DNA of 64,000 nt from CBDIDH01 sp965277595 (GTDB lineage Bacteria > Planctomycetota > Planctomycetia > Isosphaerales > Isosphaeraceae), in NCBI GenBank assembly GCA_965277595.1, contig CBDIDH010000002.1:682001-746000 (forward strand). The letters are read 5' to 3'. Numbering within the stretch: position 1 is the stretch's first letter; each line of letters starts with the position of its first letter. Under the pieces are notes generated by a model that saw only the letters and a list, made by a program, of their open reading frames with translations, did no database searches and was not told where the DNA came from. The position numbers were made by a program, and so were the translations under genes. Of this stretch, positions 47,088 through 56,910 are shown one piece after another.

Positions 47088-48824
47088 TCAGCGGACGGTG
47101 AAGCCGGTGTAGGACGGGATGTCGCCGCGAATATAGGAGGCAAGCATTCGCGCCTGGACCTCCAGCATCCGGCCGTAGCTCATCTTGTAGCCGTAGAGCG
47201 GGTGGGTCACCACCGTCGCCTTGCGATTCTCGTAGGCCTCGAAGAACTTCTTGCGGCCGTCCGCAGTGAGTTGGCACGACTCACGCCAGATCAAGAAGTC
47301 GCGGTCGGACAAGACGGCATTGTTGACGAGGGTGAGAACGACCGAATCCGCAATCACACTTCTGAATTCCTCCATAAGATCCAAGGCGAGCGAAGGTCGT
47401 CCGTGTCGGCCGACGTGATAAAAGCCCTGGTAAGGGTCGAACCCGACCGTACAGACGGCCGAGAAGCAATCTTTCGACAGCATTGCATAGGCGAATGAAA
47501 GGATCGCGTTCACGGGATCTCTGGGGGGCCTACGATTTCGGGTCCGGAAATCGAACGGTCGTCCGGGTCCGGAGGGCTTGAGCATGCGGCCGAACTCGCC
47601 GAAATAGAGGGAAGCGGCCTGACCCTCGGTGCCCAGGAGGCTGGCGACATCCTGTACATTGTCGAGGCGTGCGAGGAGATCGGCCATGTCGCGGGCGGCA
47701 GGCTCGTCGCTGCCGCGGATGGTCTCGGATTCGCTTGCGGAATCTCCGACCGAGCGATTGCGAAGCGAACGCATCAGGAGGGTCCGCTGATTGGCGATCT
47801 TGGCGCGGACGACCTCCTTGGCCAGCGCGATTGATCGGGAAGGATCGGAGAAGACACGGTACTGATCGGAACGAAGATTCATGTTCTTCGTCGGCGCGGG
47901 CATCAACGCGGCGACGAATCGGCCGTAAGAGGTGAGGTAAACGACGGGAATCTCCAGGCTCGCGAGACATTCCAGGGCCTGAGTCGAGACCTGGACGTTG
48001 CCGAAAACGACGACTTGGCGGATCGACGCGATTGGAACACGGTAGATCTCCTGCCCGTGGAGCCTCACGACGAGCAGTTCGCTCCTTTTGCCGACATGCG
48101 AACCGGGATCTTGGAGGTACAAAACCGCACCATCGTCGTTCTGGGGGATCACTCGAACGATCGCGCCGAGAGGCTGGGGGTCGGACACCGGGGGTCGAGT
48201 CGCGAAGAGGGTTTCCTCAGGGAGACAAATCGTATTGAGAGAACACCCGAAGCATCGGTGCCGCAATTCGTCTGGCAGAGGCGCCGGCGGGGTAACTTTC
48301 GCGGAGAGGTCGCGGATCAGGGCGAGGGCGGCGAGGGTCTTGGCGCGGAGTGCGTCATCAAGGGGTACGTCCACGCGAGTTTTCGAGCCGATGTAGTAGA
48401 GAACTCCGCGCGGGATGGGCGTGCCGAACTCCTCTTCGAGGAGCATGCCTTGTGCACAAAGTTGAATGGCATCATTCTCATAAACGGTGGGCTCTCCGAG
48501 ATCGTCAGTAGGTGCGACTGATCGTTTGTATTCGATCGGCCGGGCCACTCCGTCCTTCTCTTCAAGGAGATCAAGCTTGCCGGAGATGCCCAGTCGATCC
48601 GAGGTGATCCAGACGCTGCGCGTGTTCAGAGTGTCGCCGTCCTTGCGGGTTCGGTTCTCCAGTTTCGGGTCGTTGACCCGCCGGTGCTGGAAGAGACCGT
48701 CCTCGACATATTCGTTGGTCGGCATGATGGAATCAACGTATTCGAGGTAGTACAGCCGAGAGCAATAGCTCACCTGATTCAAGGCGCGCACGGGGATCAT
48801 GTCCGTCACTGACGGGGTGCTCAT
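47088..48824 (-). CDS. cas4-cas1: Cas4-Cas1 fusion
   Basis: A 578-residue fusion, a hallmark of subtype I-G. The Cas4 part (about 1-210) has the iron-sulfur cysteines C21, C191, C194 and C200 and nuclease residues D85 (GKLDLL), E98 and K100 (IEYKR), for trimming prespacers next to the PAM. The Cas1 integrase part (about 215-578) has E400 (LLGTEGQAASLYF), H470 (GFYHVGRHGRPSLALDLMEEF) and an acidic residue in DLMEE. All key residues are present, so spacer acquisition should be possible. It is preceded by a 108-bp gap after the WYL regulator gene. Confidence 0.95.
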   Translation of the reverse strand: MSTPSVTDMIPVRALNQVSYCSRLYYLEYVDSIMPTNEYVEDGLFQHRRVNDPKLENRTRKDGDTLNTRSVWITSDRLGISGKLDLLEEKDGVARPIEYKRSVAPTDDLGEPTVYENDAIQLCAQGMLLEEEFGTPIPRGVLYYIGSKTRVDVPLDDALRAKTLAALALIRDLSAKVTPPAPLPDELRHRCFGCSLNTICLPEETLFATRPPVSDPQPLGAIVRVIPQNDDGAVLYLQDPGSHVGKRSELLVVRLHGQEIYRVPIASIRQVVVFGNVQVSTQALECLASLEIPVVYLTSYGRFVAALMPAPTKNMNLRSDQYRVFSDPSRSIALAKEVVRAKIANQRTLLMRSLRNRSVGDSASESETIRGSDEPAARDMADLLARLDNVQDVASLLGTEGQAASLYFGEFGRMLKPSGPGRPFDFRTRNRRPPRDPVNAILSFAYAMLSKDCFSAVCTVGFDPYQGFYHVGRHGRPSLALDLMEEFRSVIADSVVLTLVNNAVLSDRDFLIWRESCQLTADGRKKFFEAYENRKATVVTHPLYGYKMSYGRMLEVQARMLASYIRGDIPSYTGFTVR

Positions 48825-48932
48825 CTGGTTGTCCTTTCAGTCGCAGTCGCCCAAGTTTAGGGCGAGCTATGTCAGGGTTCTTGGGAAAGCCATGCTCATG
48901 CCGAGATCGACAACTGGCCAGATCTCCATCGT

Positions 48933-50009
48933 CTAGTTCCTTACCTTCTTTGCCTTGATCGCGACAGGCACGATCTCAAGTGGACCGTCACGATCTCGAC
49001 CATCCACGGGGGTGACGCCTCGTGGCGATTCATAGAGTCCGAGCATGTTCTGGATTTCAGCGCGTATCTCGTCGCGCAACGTCGTCGGCTCCAGAACAAC
49101 GGCATTGACTCCGAAGCCCAGCACCCAACTCTTGATCTCCTCGGTGGTATTCAGCATGAATTCGGCCAGCAGGCTACCATCCCTCTGTGCCGTCAGCTTC
49201 TGGCTAGCGTGCCAGCGTGCTTCCGTTACATAACGCGCGACGTCGGACGAGAAACTTACGCTGACGAGAAAGCACTCGCCCGAGCCATGATAGATCCCGA
49301 ACGATCCGGCGAGATGGGTACGAATGTCAAAAGTCTTGGGGCGTTGGAAAGGCCAGGGACTGGCCTCAACGGCCTCCATCCGATTTACCTTGTAGTGTCT
49401 TATCTCCTCCTGCTCGGGGGAGAAAGCTACAAGATACAAAGAGCGATAATTGTAAATCAGTCCATAAGGATACAATTCCCGCGTCGCGGGCTCCGTGGCC
49501 TGACACGATTGATAGGCAACGTGGACCGCCTTGCCGTCTTCGATGGCGATCATGAGGGCGTCGATTAATTCTTCCTTTCTCGAGTAATCGCTGATCCCCG
49601 CGGCTTTCCGGTGAAACAGGTCCTCATGGCGAGCGAGGTATTCGAGCGTCTTCGGTGTCAGGGTTGCCTTGATCTTGCGATAGGCGCTCTGCATCGAGTC
49701 CCAAATCGACGTGCCCGCGAGTGGTTCGAGGAACTGACGGCCCAGATAGAGCGACAGGGCCTCATCAAACCGGAATCCGAGTTGAGCTTCGGGCAAGACC
49801 GCCGGCAGGTACCATCGCTTGCATCCTCTTTGCATAACCTCCTCTCGCAACGGCATTCCCAGTGAACGAAACAGATCAAGGTCACGACGAATCGTTTTTT
49901 CGGCAACCCCCATTTCACGCGACATCTCACGCACAGTCAGGCCGGAGCGATGTGCCGCCAACTTGCGGAGCAAGATCCATTGTCGGACGAGAGGAGGATC
50001 TTCGCTCAT
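48933..50009 (-). CDS. WYL-domain transcriptional regulator
   Basis: A 358-residue regulator with an N-terminal DeoR-type winged helix-turn-helix (QWILLRKLAAHRSGLTVREMSREMGVAEKTIRRDLDLFRSLG, about 9-52), a central WYL domain (VAYQSCQATEPATRELYPYGLIYNYRSLYLVAFSPE, about 170-220) that usually binds ligands or nucleic acid, and a C-terminal WCX extension. WYL regulators often control cas operons. Its place at the head of the cas genes and on the same strand supports that. The start at ATG-50009 (MSEDPPLVRQW) is preferred over 50099, whose extra 30 residues look non-coding. Confidence 0.9.
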   Translation of the reverse strand: MSEDPPLVRQWILLRKLAAHRSGLTVREMSREMGVAEKTIRRDLDLFRSLGMPLREEVMQRGCKRWYLPAVLPEAQLGFRFDEALSLYLGRQFLEPLAGTSIWDSMQSAYRKIKATLTPKTLEYLARHEDLFHRKAAGISDYSRKEELIDALMIAIEDGKAVHVAYQSCQATEPATRELYPYGLIYNYRSLYLVAFSPEQEEIRHYKVNRMEAVEASPWPFQRPKTFDIRTHLAGSFGIYHGSGECFLVSVSFSSDVARYVTEARWHASQKLTAQRDGSLLAEFMLNTTEEIKSWVLGFGVNAVVLEPTTLRDEIRAEIQNMLGLYESPRGVTPVDGRDRDGPLEIVPVAIKAKKVRN

Positions 50010-50232
50010 ATTCGCGGTCTCCCGGCTTCCACATCGATACGAGGAGGGACCGAACCCTCCAGGTCCCGGTTCAGTTGTCGTCGAGAATGAGCGAATCAAA
50101 CGCGACTGTCGAGGATCATACCCCTAAACTGGGTCAGATCCTGTCCAACGTGATGCTTGTTCAGTAGCTGAGCAGGTAGCCATTCGTCACGGGGGTGACC
50201 CGAGGAACCTCGGGGTCTTCTGCAGGATTCGC

Positions 50233-51119
50233 TCATCGGGACTCTTCATTACACGAAGCCTGCCAAGTCACGCAGTGGAGCAAACCCCCTTCTCTAGCCA
50301 ATTTACAGCACTCGACGGCTTCGACCGCATACCCCGGATGCACGTCTCGCAGAATTCCCAATACCCGCTCGTCCCCTTTCATCCCGAAAGTGGGGACGAT
50401 CAGCACGTCGCGGACCCGGAGGAAGTTCATCCAATTCCCGGCCGCCGTCGCGATGCCGTCACTTCCGCCGGGCTGGGGGTCATACGGAAGTTCGATCAGG
50501 TCGAATTGATGCCGGCCGAGGCTCTGATCCAGGCGACGGCGAAAGGACGCGCTGGCCGCCGAGTAGTCGTTGATCAGCATGGTGCGGTCGTCCAGCCAGG
50601 ACGCCATGCCGTCCGCGTGGCCGAACGGGTCGAACGGCTCGATGGGGACGACGATCAAAGTCTCTACACGCAGCAGTTTCCTTAACCGCCCCCGCAGTTC
50701 AGCCCGCCCGTTCCTCGGATTCTCCCTGTAAATCTTGTCGGTCACGATGGCCTTGTCGTGGTGCCGGACCACGTTCCCGCCGTCCAGATCGATCTCGGAA
50801 TACTCGCAACTCCGGACCCCGGGAAGTCTGAATTTAACTCCCTGGCATCCGTGATCAAATCCTGATCCCGTTGCCTCAAATAATCCAGGAAGTACCGGAA
50901 CAGCACGAAGGAACCATCGCGGACCACCTGGACGGGGGTGAAGTCGCGCAGCCAGATATCCCTGGTCCCGCTCGCGACGCCGAACCCGATCCCGTGTTCC
51001 GACAGGATGCGCCCCATCGCCTTGAAGACCGACGGGAACCGCCCGGCCAGCAGGTCGGACACGCACACGTAGTTCGTCTCGCGGTCAACCACCAACCCTC
51101 GCCCTTCTCCTCCCGCCAC
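50233..51119 (-). pseudogene. Agmatine deiminase / peptidylarginine-deiminase-like protein, frameshifted
   Basis: Two frames together give about 295 residues of an AIH/PAD-family enzyme. The first frame (51119 to about 50820) has SDLLAGRFPSVFKAMGRIL and the family motif GTRDIWLRDFTPVQ. The second (about 50880 to 50233) has EIDLDGGNVV, HADGMASWLDDRTMLIND, NWMNFLRV and GLLHCVTW with the catalytic Cys. One indel between 50810 and 50880 separates them. Otherwise all motifs remain, so the decay is recent or it is a sequencing error. It lies outside the cas operon, with no visible link to it. Confidence 0.75.
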
Positions 51120-51302
51120 CCCTTCTTCCGACCCCCCATTTCAGACAACTGACTGGCCCGATAGATTCGCCCGCCGGTCAGTTTTATTCGCGGATCTGAC
51201 TCCCGCCGTTACCCCCCAGACGACCCCGGATCAGCCCCAGCATGCCGACCCACACCAGGCGGTAGGTCGCGTGGAGAGCGCTCATGCGCCGCGGCGGGTA
51301 GC

Positions 51303-51357
51303 CCTCGTGAGGCCCGAACGATCGGCCCCTTGCCTCGGGGCTCGAACCCTCACGAGG
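51303..51357. repeat. Inverted repeat in the leader of the DUF932 gene
   Basis: CCTCGTGAGG (51303-51312) and CCTCACGAGG (51348-51357) pair perfectly, with an inner GCCCC/GGGGC stem between. It ends 11 bp before ATG-51369, so the hairpin in the mRNA would include the ribosome-binding GGAG. Confidence 0.6.
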
Positions 51358-51368
51358 AGAATCCGACA

Positions 51369-52354
51369 ATGGCCCACGAACTCGCAACAGTCAACGGCCG
51401 GACGAGCATGATGTACACCGGCGAAGTGCCCTGGCACGGCCTCGGCACCCGATTGGACGCCCCTGCCACCGCCCGAGAAACGATTCAGGCTGCGGGGCTC
51501 GACCACGACGTCAAATTGTCCGACATGACCACCACCGACGGCATCCCCGTGCCCTCCAATGAAGGCGGTCATCCGGACCGACACCAACGACAACTTGGGC
51601 GTGGTGGGCAACTCCGACGTCCCCGTCCAAAACAGGCGGGCATTCGGATTTCTGGATGCCATCGCTGCCGAGGGGGGCATCCGCTACCACACGGCCGGTG
51701 CCCTCCGTCGGGGTGAGCGAATCTGGCTCCTGGGTAAGCTCCCCGGCCAGATCCGTGTCAAGGGTTTCGACGACATGACGGAGAAGTATCTTCTCTTGTC
51801 AAACTCGCACGACGGCTCCTCGGCCCTCCGGGTCTTCTTCACTTCGATTCGTGTTTGCTGTGCAAACACATTGGCGATGGCCGACAGGAGCGGCAAGGGC
51901 GAAGGGATCGCAATTCGCCACCAGGGTTAACCTCCCCGCCAAGGTCCGTGAGGCCCAGGAAGTCCTGGGGCTGGCACGCCGTTACTACGACGACCTGGAA
52001 ATCAGGCTCGACTTCCTGGCCGGTCACCAGCCCAACGCCACCCAACTCGCCCGCTACTTCGAGGCCCTCTATCCCGATCCCGCCGAAGGAAGCAACAGCC
52101 GGGACAAGAACGTCCGAGACACCCTCTACAACCTCTTCGAGCGGGGCAAGGGCCAGGAGATCCCCGCCATCCGCCACACCAGTTGGGCGGCCTTCAACGC
52201 GGTCACCGAGTTCGTGGATCATCACCGATCCAGCCGGGGACGCAACGACCACGAGCGGGGCAGCAACCGCCTGGACAGTGCCTGGTTCGGCTCGGGAAAC
52301 AAGCTGAAGCAGCATGCCTTCCGGCTAGCCCTCGACATGGCCGCCAACAATTGA
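51369..52354 (+). pseudogene. DUF932 phage/plasmid-like protein, two frameshifts
   Basis: The pieces MAHELATVNGRTSMMYTGEVPWHGLGTRLD (frame from 51369), AVIRTDTNDNLGVVGNSDVPVQNRRAFGFLDAI...ERIWLLGKLPGQIRVKGFDDMTEKYLLLSNSHDGSSALRVFFTSIRVCCANTLAMA (from ~51560) and RVNLPAKVREAQEVLGLARRYY...GSGNKLKQHAFRLALDMAANN (to 52354) make a nearly full DUF932 (TIGR03299-type) protein, common on phages and plasmids. Frame changes occur near 51560 and 51900. Function is unknown. It suggests that this part of the island came from a mobile replicon. It is convergent with the helicase gene. Confidence 0.8.
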
Positions 52355-52388
52355 GTCGGGACGGTCCGGGCCAGGGAGGGCCCGGGCC

Positions 52389-54097
52389 TCAAGGCCCCGC
52401 TTCGATCTCCGGGTCCCCCTTGCTCACCCGCCCGATCCAGTCGTGGAGGGCCCTGAGAGAACGCCGCTGCAACTCCTCCCGGGAGGGGAGGTGGCCTTCG
52501 GGGATGACCCCGTCGAGGACGGCGTCCGCGAGCGTCTTCTTGTACTGGATGCACCGGGCTCTCTCGTCGTCCCACGACCAATAGCCGGCCTCCTGACGCC
52601 TGAGCACCACCTGCGGGATGATCACCTCGACCTTCTCGAACTCCGATCCCTGACGCCAGAGCCGCCCGATGATCTGCTCGTACTCGGCGTTGGACCAGGG
52701 CAAAGACAGGAAGATCAGCCGATTGCAGACGAATTGCAGCCCGTCGACACCGGTCCTCAGCGGGGCCGAGCCGATCAGGACGTCGACCGGATCTCTCTCC
52801 CTCAGGAAAGCTTCGAGCCCTTCCTTGGAACTCCCGGTGTAGAGGCCCACGCTGTAGCCCGCATCCCGCACGGCGTCGGCCACCTGGTTCACGATCTCGC
52901 GGACGAAATGGGTGTAGATCATGGTCCGCGACCGGCCCTTGGCCCCCAGCCAGTCCGGCAGGTGTGGCAACTTGGTCTGCAAGGTCGCCTGTTCGAGCTG
53001 CAGGACGTTCCCGGGCTTAACGCCCCTCAGCAGGGGGATGGACGGCACGCCATCCAGGATCGGGTAGGAGGTCTCGATCCTCTGGTCATAGTGGGGCTTG
53101 AACCGGCTCCCATGCCGGAGGAGCAGTTGATGGGCCCGGACGGCGTTGGCGACGCTGGTCACGGTCGGCATCTCGGCAAAGTCGGACCCCGTGAGCATCT
53201 CCAGGAGCGTCTTGGCCTCGACGAGGTTGTTGACCACCGGGGTCGCCGACATGGAGAGGAGTCGGAGGTCGGGGTTTCTCCGGGCGGTCAGGTCGATGAG
53301 TTGTTGGACGAACTGCCTCCGATCGGAAGGGTCTCCCCCGTCGCTCCGCCTGCGGACGGACTGCACCTCGTCGAGGACGATGAGGTCGATGGCGAACCGA
53401 CCCGCCAGGTCCGCGACGAATTCCTTCGACCATTCCTGCTGGAGCGACTCGTAGTTCGTGATGAAGAACGTGGGCCGCCCCTCCTCGACCCGGATCTCGG
53501 CCGCCCGCTTCTTGGTGAAGACCAGGGCGTCGGGGAAGACGCTCCTGACCGCGCGTTCCCAGTCCCCCGGTTCCTGTTTGGCCGTGACGACCGTCGCATT
53601 CGCGGCCACGACCACGGTCAGCCCGGCCTTGAGGATGCCGGCCGAGTACACGGCCGAGATCGTCTTGCCGCACCCGACGCCGGACCAGTTCCCCGCACGC
53701 TTCTCGGTCAGCAGGCGGTACGCGACCAGTCGTTGCATCAGGTTCGGCTCGGCGATCTGTCGGTCCTTGCGGAAGTCATAACCTTCCTGCAAGCCCAGCG
53801 TCTTCACCCTGTCGTCCTGCTCGAAGAATCTGGTCTTGATCTGATCGAGATGGATGCCCCCCGCCTGGGAGCGGATCTCCTCCGGGTCGAACTCCCGCCC
53901 CGATGCGACACTCCTCGCGGCGGCCATCTCCGACGCGATGACCTTCTGCCAGAGCCCCGCCACCCGGTTCTCGACCAGGAAATCCAGGATCTCGGTGTCG
54001 TCGACGAGGTGAGCGTCCGCGAGGGCGTCCACCGCCTTCAGGGAGTTTCGGTTAGTCATCCACCGGAAGCCGTCGGGATCGGCGTCCTTCCCGGTCG
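52389..54097 (-). pseudogene. SNF2/DEAD-like helicase, 5' end removed by IS66
   Basis: The coding frame runs into the IS66 end at 54098 (PTGKDADPDGFRWMTNRNSLKAVDALAD...), so the original N-terminus is missing; at least 569 residues remain and translation could restart at Met-54059. Motifs are a Walker A variant SGVGCGKTISA, Walker B VLDEVQ, SAT in LLSMSATPVVNN, and the SNF2-type motif VI in YEQIIGRLWRQGSEFEKVEV. This is a DNA-dependent ATPase of phage or mobile-element type, and a role in defence or replication is possible. No partner genes survive beside it. Confidence 0.75.
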
Positions 54098-54435
54098 GTA
54101 GGCGTTCAAGGCCCGTTCAGGCTGCTTGAGTGGTGGAGGTGGCGGGCAGGAGCGAGGGGATCGGTTGGCCATCCAGATGAGCTTGGTAGCACCGGGTGAG
54201 GTAGTCCAGCACATTGATGTCCTGCTGACGGCAGGTCGCCACCACCGACAGGATTCGCTCCACGAACCGGCTCCCCGACTCGCTCTCGGTCCCGCCGCTT
54301 GTCTTGCGGTAGATCACTCCGTGCCGCAACGCCCGCTCGGCGTGATTGTTCGTCGGCTCGATCCCCTCGACTCGCACGAACGTCCACAAGTGTGTCTCAC
54401 CGCAGAGCAACTCCCGGCACGTCCCCGCCGTCTTG

Positions 54436-55702
54436 CAGGGCGATTGCACCGTAACCTATGCACCGAATAGCACTTGCCGCAGATAGTCGATGTTCCATGC
54501 GGCGACAAGCCGTTTGTTCTTGATGCCCACCTTCTTGCTCGCTTCGTTCTTCAACAGGCCCAACGCCAGCCTCCGCAATGCCGCCATGTTGGCGTCGGCG
54601 TGGTCTTTCCGCGCGCGACTGCGGTCTTCGCCGAAGCTCATGTCCAACTGCCAATGCAGCGAGTTCTCGATGCCCCAGTGGCTCCGCACCGCAGCCCCGA
54701 AGCTCCTGGCACTCATCTTCCGGCTCAGGATGTAGTAGCGGACGTCGTCGCATGGCTTGCCGCTTCGCACCGTGTCGCTGATCGCCACGCCAATCCGCTT
54801 CAGCCCCGCCCAGCGGCCCGCATCCGGCAAGTCGTCGGGAACGTCGCACACGTAGTACGTCCGGTGCTCGACCCGACCGTGGCCCTTCTCCTTCGTCTCG
54901 TGACGGCTCACCTTCACTCGGGCGAAGTCGTCCTCGATCTGGTCCAGGAAGAACTCCACGACGCCCTCATGCAGGGTCGGCTGGTTGCCTTTGACGGCCA
55001 GCACATAGTCGGCCTTCCGTTCGAGGATCTTCTCGGCGATCTCGGTCTGAGTGCCCATGGCGTCGATGGTTACCACCGCCCCCTGAATTTCCAGCAGATC
55101 GAGCAGCTTGGGGATGGCGGTGATCTCGTTGCTCTTCTCGGCGACGGCCACCTGGCCGAGGCTGATCTTCTGGGTCGTCGCCCAGGCGCTGACCATATGG
55201 AGAGCCGATTTGCCGGTCGCCTTGTCGAAGCTCTGCCGCATGGTCTTGCCATCAATGGGGACGACTTGCCCTTGCCCGACGACGACCTTGTGCAGTTCGG
55301 TGATCCACGCCACCAGGCAGCGCTCGAATTGCTCGGGCTTGATCGCCCGGAAGATGGCGTTGAAGCGATCGTGCGACGGGATGCCGCGGGAGAGGTCGAG
55401 GAACTCACCGAGCCAGTCCTTCTTCTGGCGTGCCCAGTCGGCGATGGCCACGAAGTCGTCGGCCCCGGCGATGGTGGCGCCCAAGGCGATGGCGACGATG
55501 TTGATGAGGGGATACGTGACTTTGCCCCGACGGGGGTCGGTCAAGCTAGCAAAGTGCCTGTCGAGGCGGGCGGAGAAGTCGTTGGACATGAGAGGGAAGA
55601 CCCGGAGAGCATCGACGCTTCGGATGTCGGCCCAACCGCCAACCAACCCAAGGCGTCATACTTTCATCCTCCCAGATTACCCATCATGGCGCAATCGCCC
55701 TG
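54436..55702 (-). mobile_element. ISAs1-family insertion sequence
   Basis: A 1267-bp element with ends CAGGGCGATTGCACC and GGCGCAATCGCCCTG. It is flanked by a perfect 10-bp target duplication CGCCGTCTTG (54426-54435 and 55703-55712), inside the IS66 tnpC gene. Intact, so the insertion is recent. Confidence 0.93.
54456..55589 (-). CDS. ISAs1-family transposase
   Basis: A 377-residue DDE transposase: FASLTDPRRGKVTYPLINIVAIALGATIAGADDFVAIADWARQKKDWLGEFLDL is the ISAs1 N-terminal signature. The first catalytic Asp is in VPIDGKTMR, the second in VTIDAMGTQTEIAEKI, and the Glu in SHWGIENSLHWQLDMSFGEDRSR. Met-55589 (MSNDFSARLDRH) is the likely start; the frame extends 19 codons further upstream without support. 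The gene is intact and fills the element. Confidence 0.92.
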   Translation of the reverse strand: MSNDFSARLDRHFASLTDPRRGKVTYPLINIVAIALGATIAGADDFVAIADWARQKKDWLGEFLDLSRGIPSHDRFNAIFRAIKPEQFERCLVAWITELHKVVVGQGQVVPIDGKTMRQSFDKATGKSALHMVSAWATTQKISLGQVAVAEKSNEITAIPKLLDLLEIQGAVVTIDAMGTQTEIAEKILERKADYVLAVKGNQPTLHEGVVEFFLDQIEDDFARVKVSRHETKEKGHGRVEHRTYYVCDVPDDLPDAGRWAGLKRIGVAISDTVRSGKPCDDVRYYILSRKMSARSFGAAVRSHWGIENSLHWQLDMSFGEDRSRARKDHADANMAALRRLALGLLKNEASKKVGIKNKRLVAAWNIDYLRQVLFGA

Positions 55703-56910
55703 CGCCGTCTTGGGGCAGGCGCACGCCGCCCCCCGTTGCAGGTCCTCTTTCAGGAAGGGGCGCATCGTGGCGACATACGTCCGGAAGCTGGACCGGGACA
55801 GGGTCCCATCCCGGACACGATGCCACCACTCGAACAGGGCATCGGAGTGCCCCATCAACCGCTCGCCCACCTCGGCGGATTCGCCGCCCCGGTCGATCAT
55901 CGCCTGGAAGTCACGACGGAGGTGTGCCCAGCAAAACTGGCGGCGCTTGACCCGCATGTAACCCTTGAACCGGTCGCGGATGACGACCTTGCTCGCCGCC
56001 GTCCCGAGCATCCCCTTGGCGACCTCGGCCCCCCGGGAGGTGGCGATCGTGAAGACCGTCACCAGTCGGGTCACGGCCCCCCAGAGCCACGCCTTCTCCT
56101 GCCCCTGCCACCACGAGGTCTCGTCGATGTGCGCCCAGGCGGCGTCCCGGACGTACTGATGGAGTTCCTCGACCGGGGCCGCCAACTCGGTGGCACCCTG
56201 CCGCTCCAGCCGGGCGATCATGCCGGTGGAGATCGTCAGCCCCAACAGGTCGAAGACCAGTTGGCGGATCGGCCGCTTGCCCAGGCGGTAACCCCCGGCC
56301 AGGACGCTGAGGATCGCCCGCGGCCGAGGGCCGAAGGCCCCGGTGGGGACACCCGGCGGCAAGGCGGCACAGGTCGAAGTCCGACAGCGAGGGCAGGTCA
56401 AGCGATGGAGCCGGTACTCGTCGACCACCGGCCGGACCGGTGGCACTTCAGCGACCTGATGTCGGATCGGCTCGGGGTCATCGCCGTGCAACGCCTCGCC
56501 GCAGGACCGGCACTCGGGCGGCTTGCACTCGAAGACCTGCCGGAGTTGCTCCGGCGGGACCAGGGCTCGGGGTTGATGGCGATGGCCGGGTTGCCCGCCC
56601 CGCTTCTTCCCCAAGGCGGGAGCCGGTGGTCGCCGCTTGACCGAAGGGGGATCAGACGAGGGGGGCTTGGAGGAGTTGGTGGAGTTCTTGTTGACCCGCT
56701 CCTCCAACTCGGCGATCCGTTGTTCGAGGGATTGCACCACCGCAGCGACCGCTGCCTGTGCTTCAGGCGAGAGCGTATCCCAGAGGATTTGAGGCAGGGG
56801 TGGCTGATCCGTCATGTCAACGTTCTACTGAACTCGGGCCGCAGATGCAACATTGGGGTTTGAACGCCTACCTGCAACCGCACCAACCGGACCGATAGCA
56901 CGCCACAGCC

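Larger units (their letters stand above)
54117..56815 (-). pseudogene. tnpC: IS66 transposase split by ISAs1
   Basis: The N-terminal part (56815 to about 55713, including the coiled coil, zinc cysteines and the first two catalytic Asp) and the C-terminal part (54435-54117, with NNHAERALRH) are separated by ISAs1. Residues match copy 1 apart from scattered changes. Inactive as it stands. Confidence 0.9.
54098..56871 (-). mobile_element. IS66-family insertion sequence (copy 2), interrupted
   Basis: Same ends (GTAGGCGTTCAA / TTGAACGCCTAC) and almost the same sequence as copy 1. An ISAs1 element is inserted at 54436-55702. Without it the length would be 1497 bp after also removing the 10-bp duplication, identical to copy 1. 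The flanks (CCCGGTCG and CTGCAACC) do not form a target duplication. Confidence 0.9.

Noticed and set aside
38924..50009. Assigning the locus to subtype I-B, I-C or III
   Set aside because: Csx17, Csb1, Csb2, the Cas4-Cas1 fusion and the C-terminal HD of Cas3 together define subtype I-G (I-U); no Cas10, Cas8b or Cas8c is present.
52389..54097. Helicase plus DUF932 as a new defence system
   Set aside because: One is frameshifted twice and the other lacks its 5' end; convergent, unlinked transcription and mobile-element families make a decayed module more likely.
21937..56871. Exchange of flanks between the two IS66 copies as the reason for missing target duplications
   Set aside because: Cross-comparing the four 8-bp flanks (CGTAGGCG, CCTTCAAC, CCCGGTCG, CTGCAACC) gives no matching pair, so a simple inversion or deletion between these two copies does not explain them.
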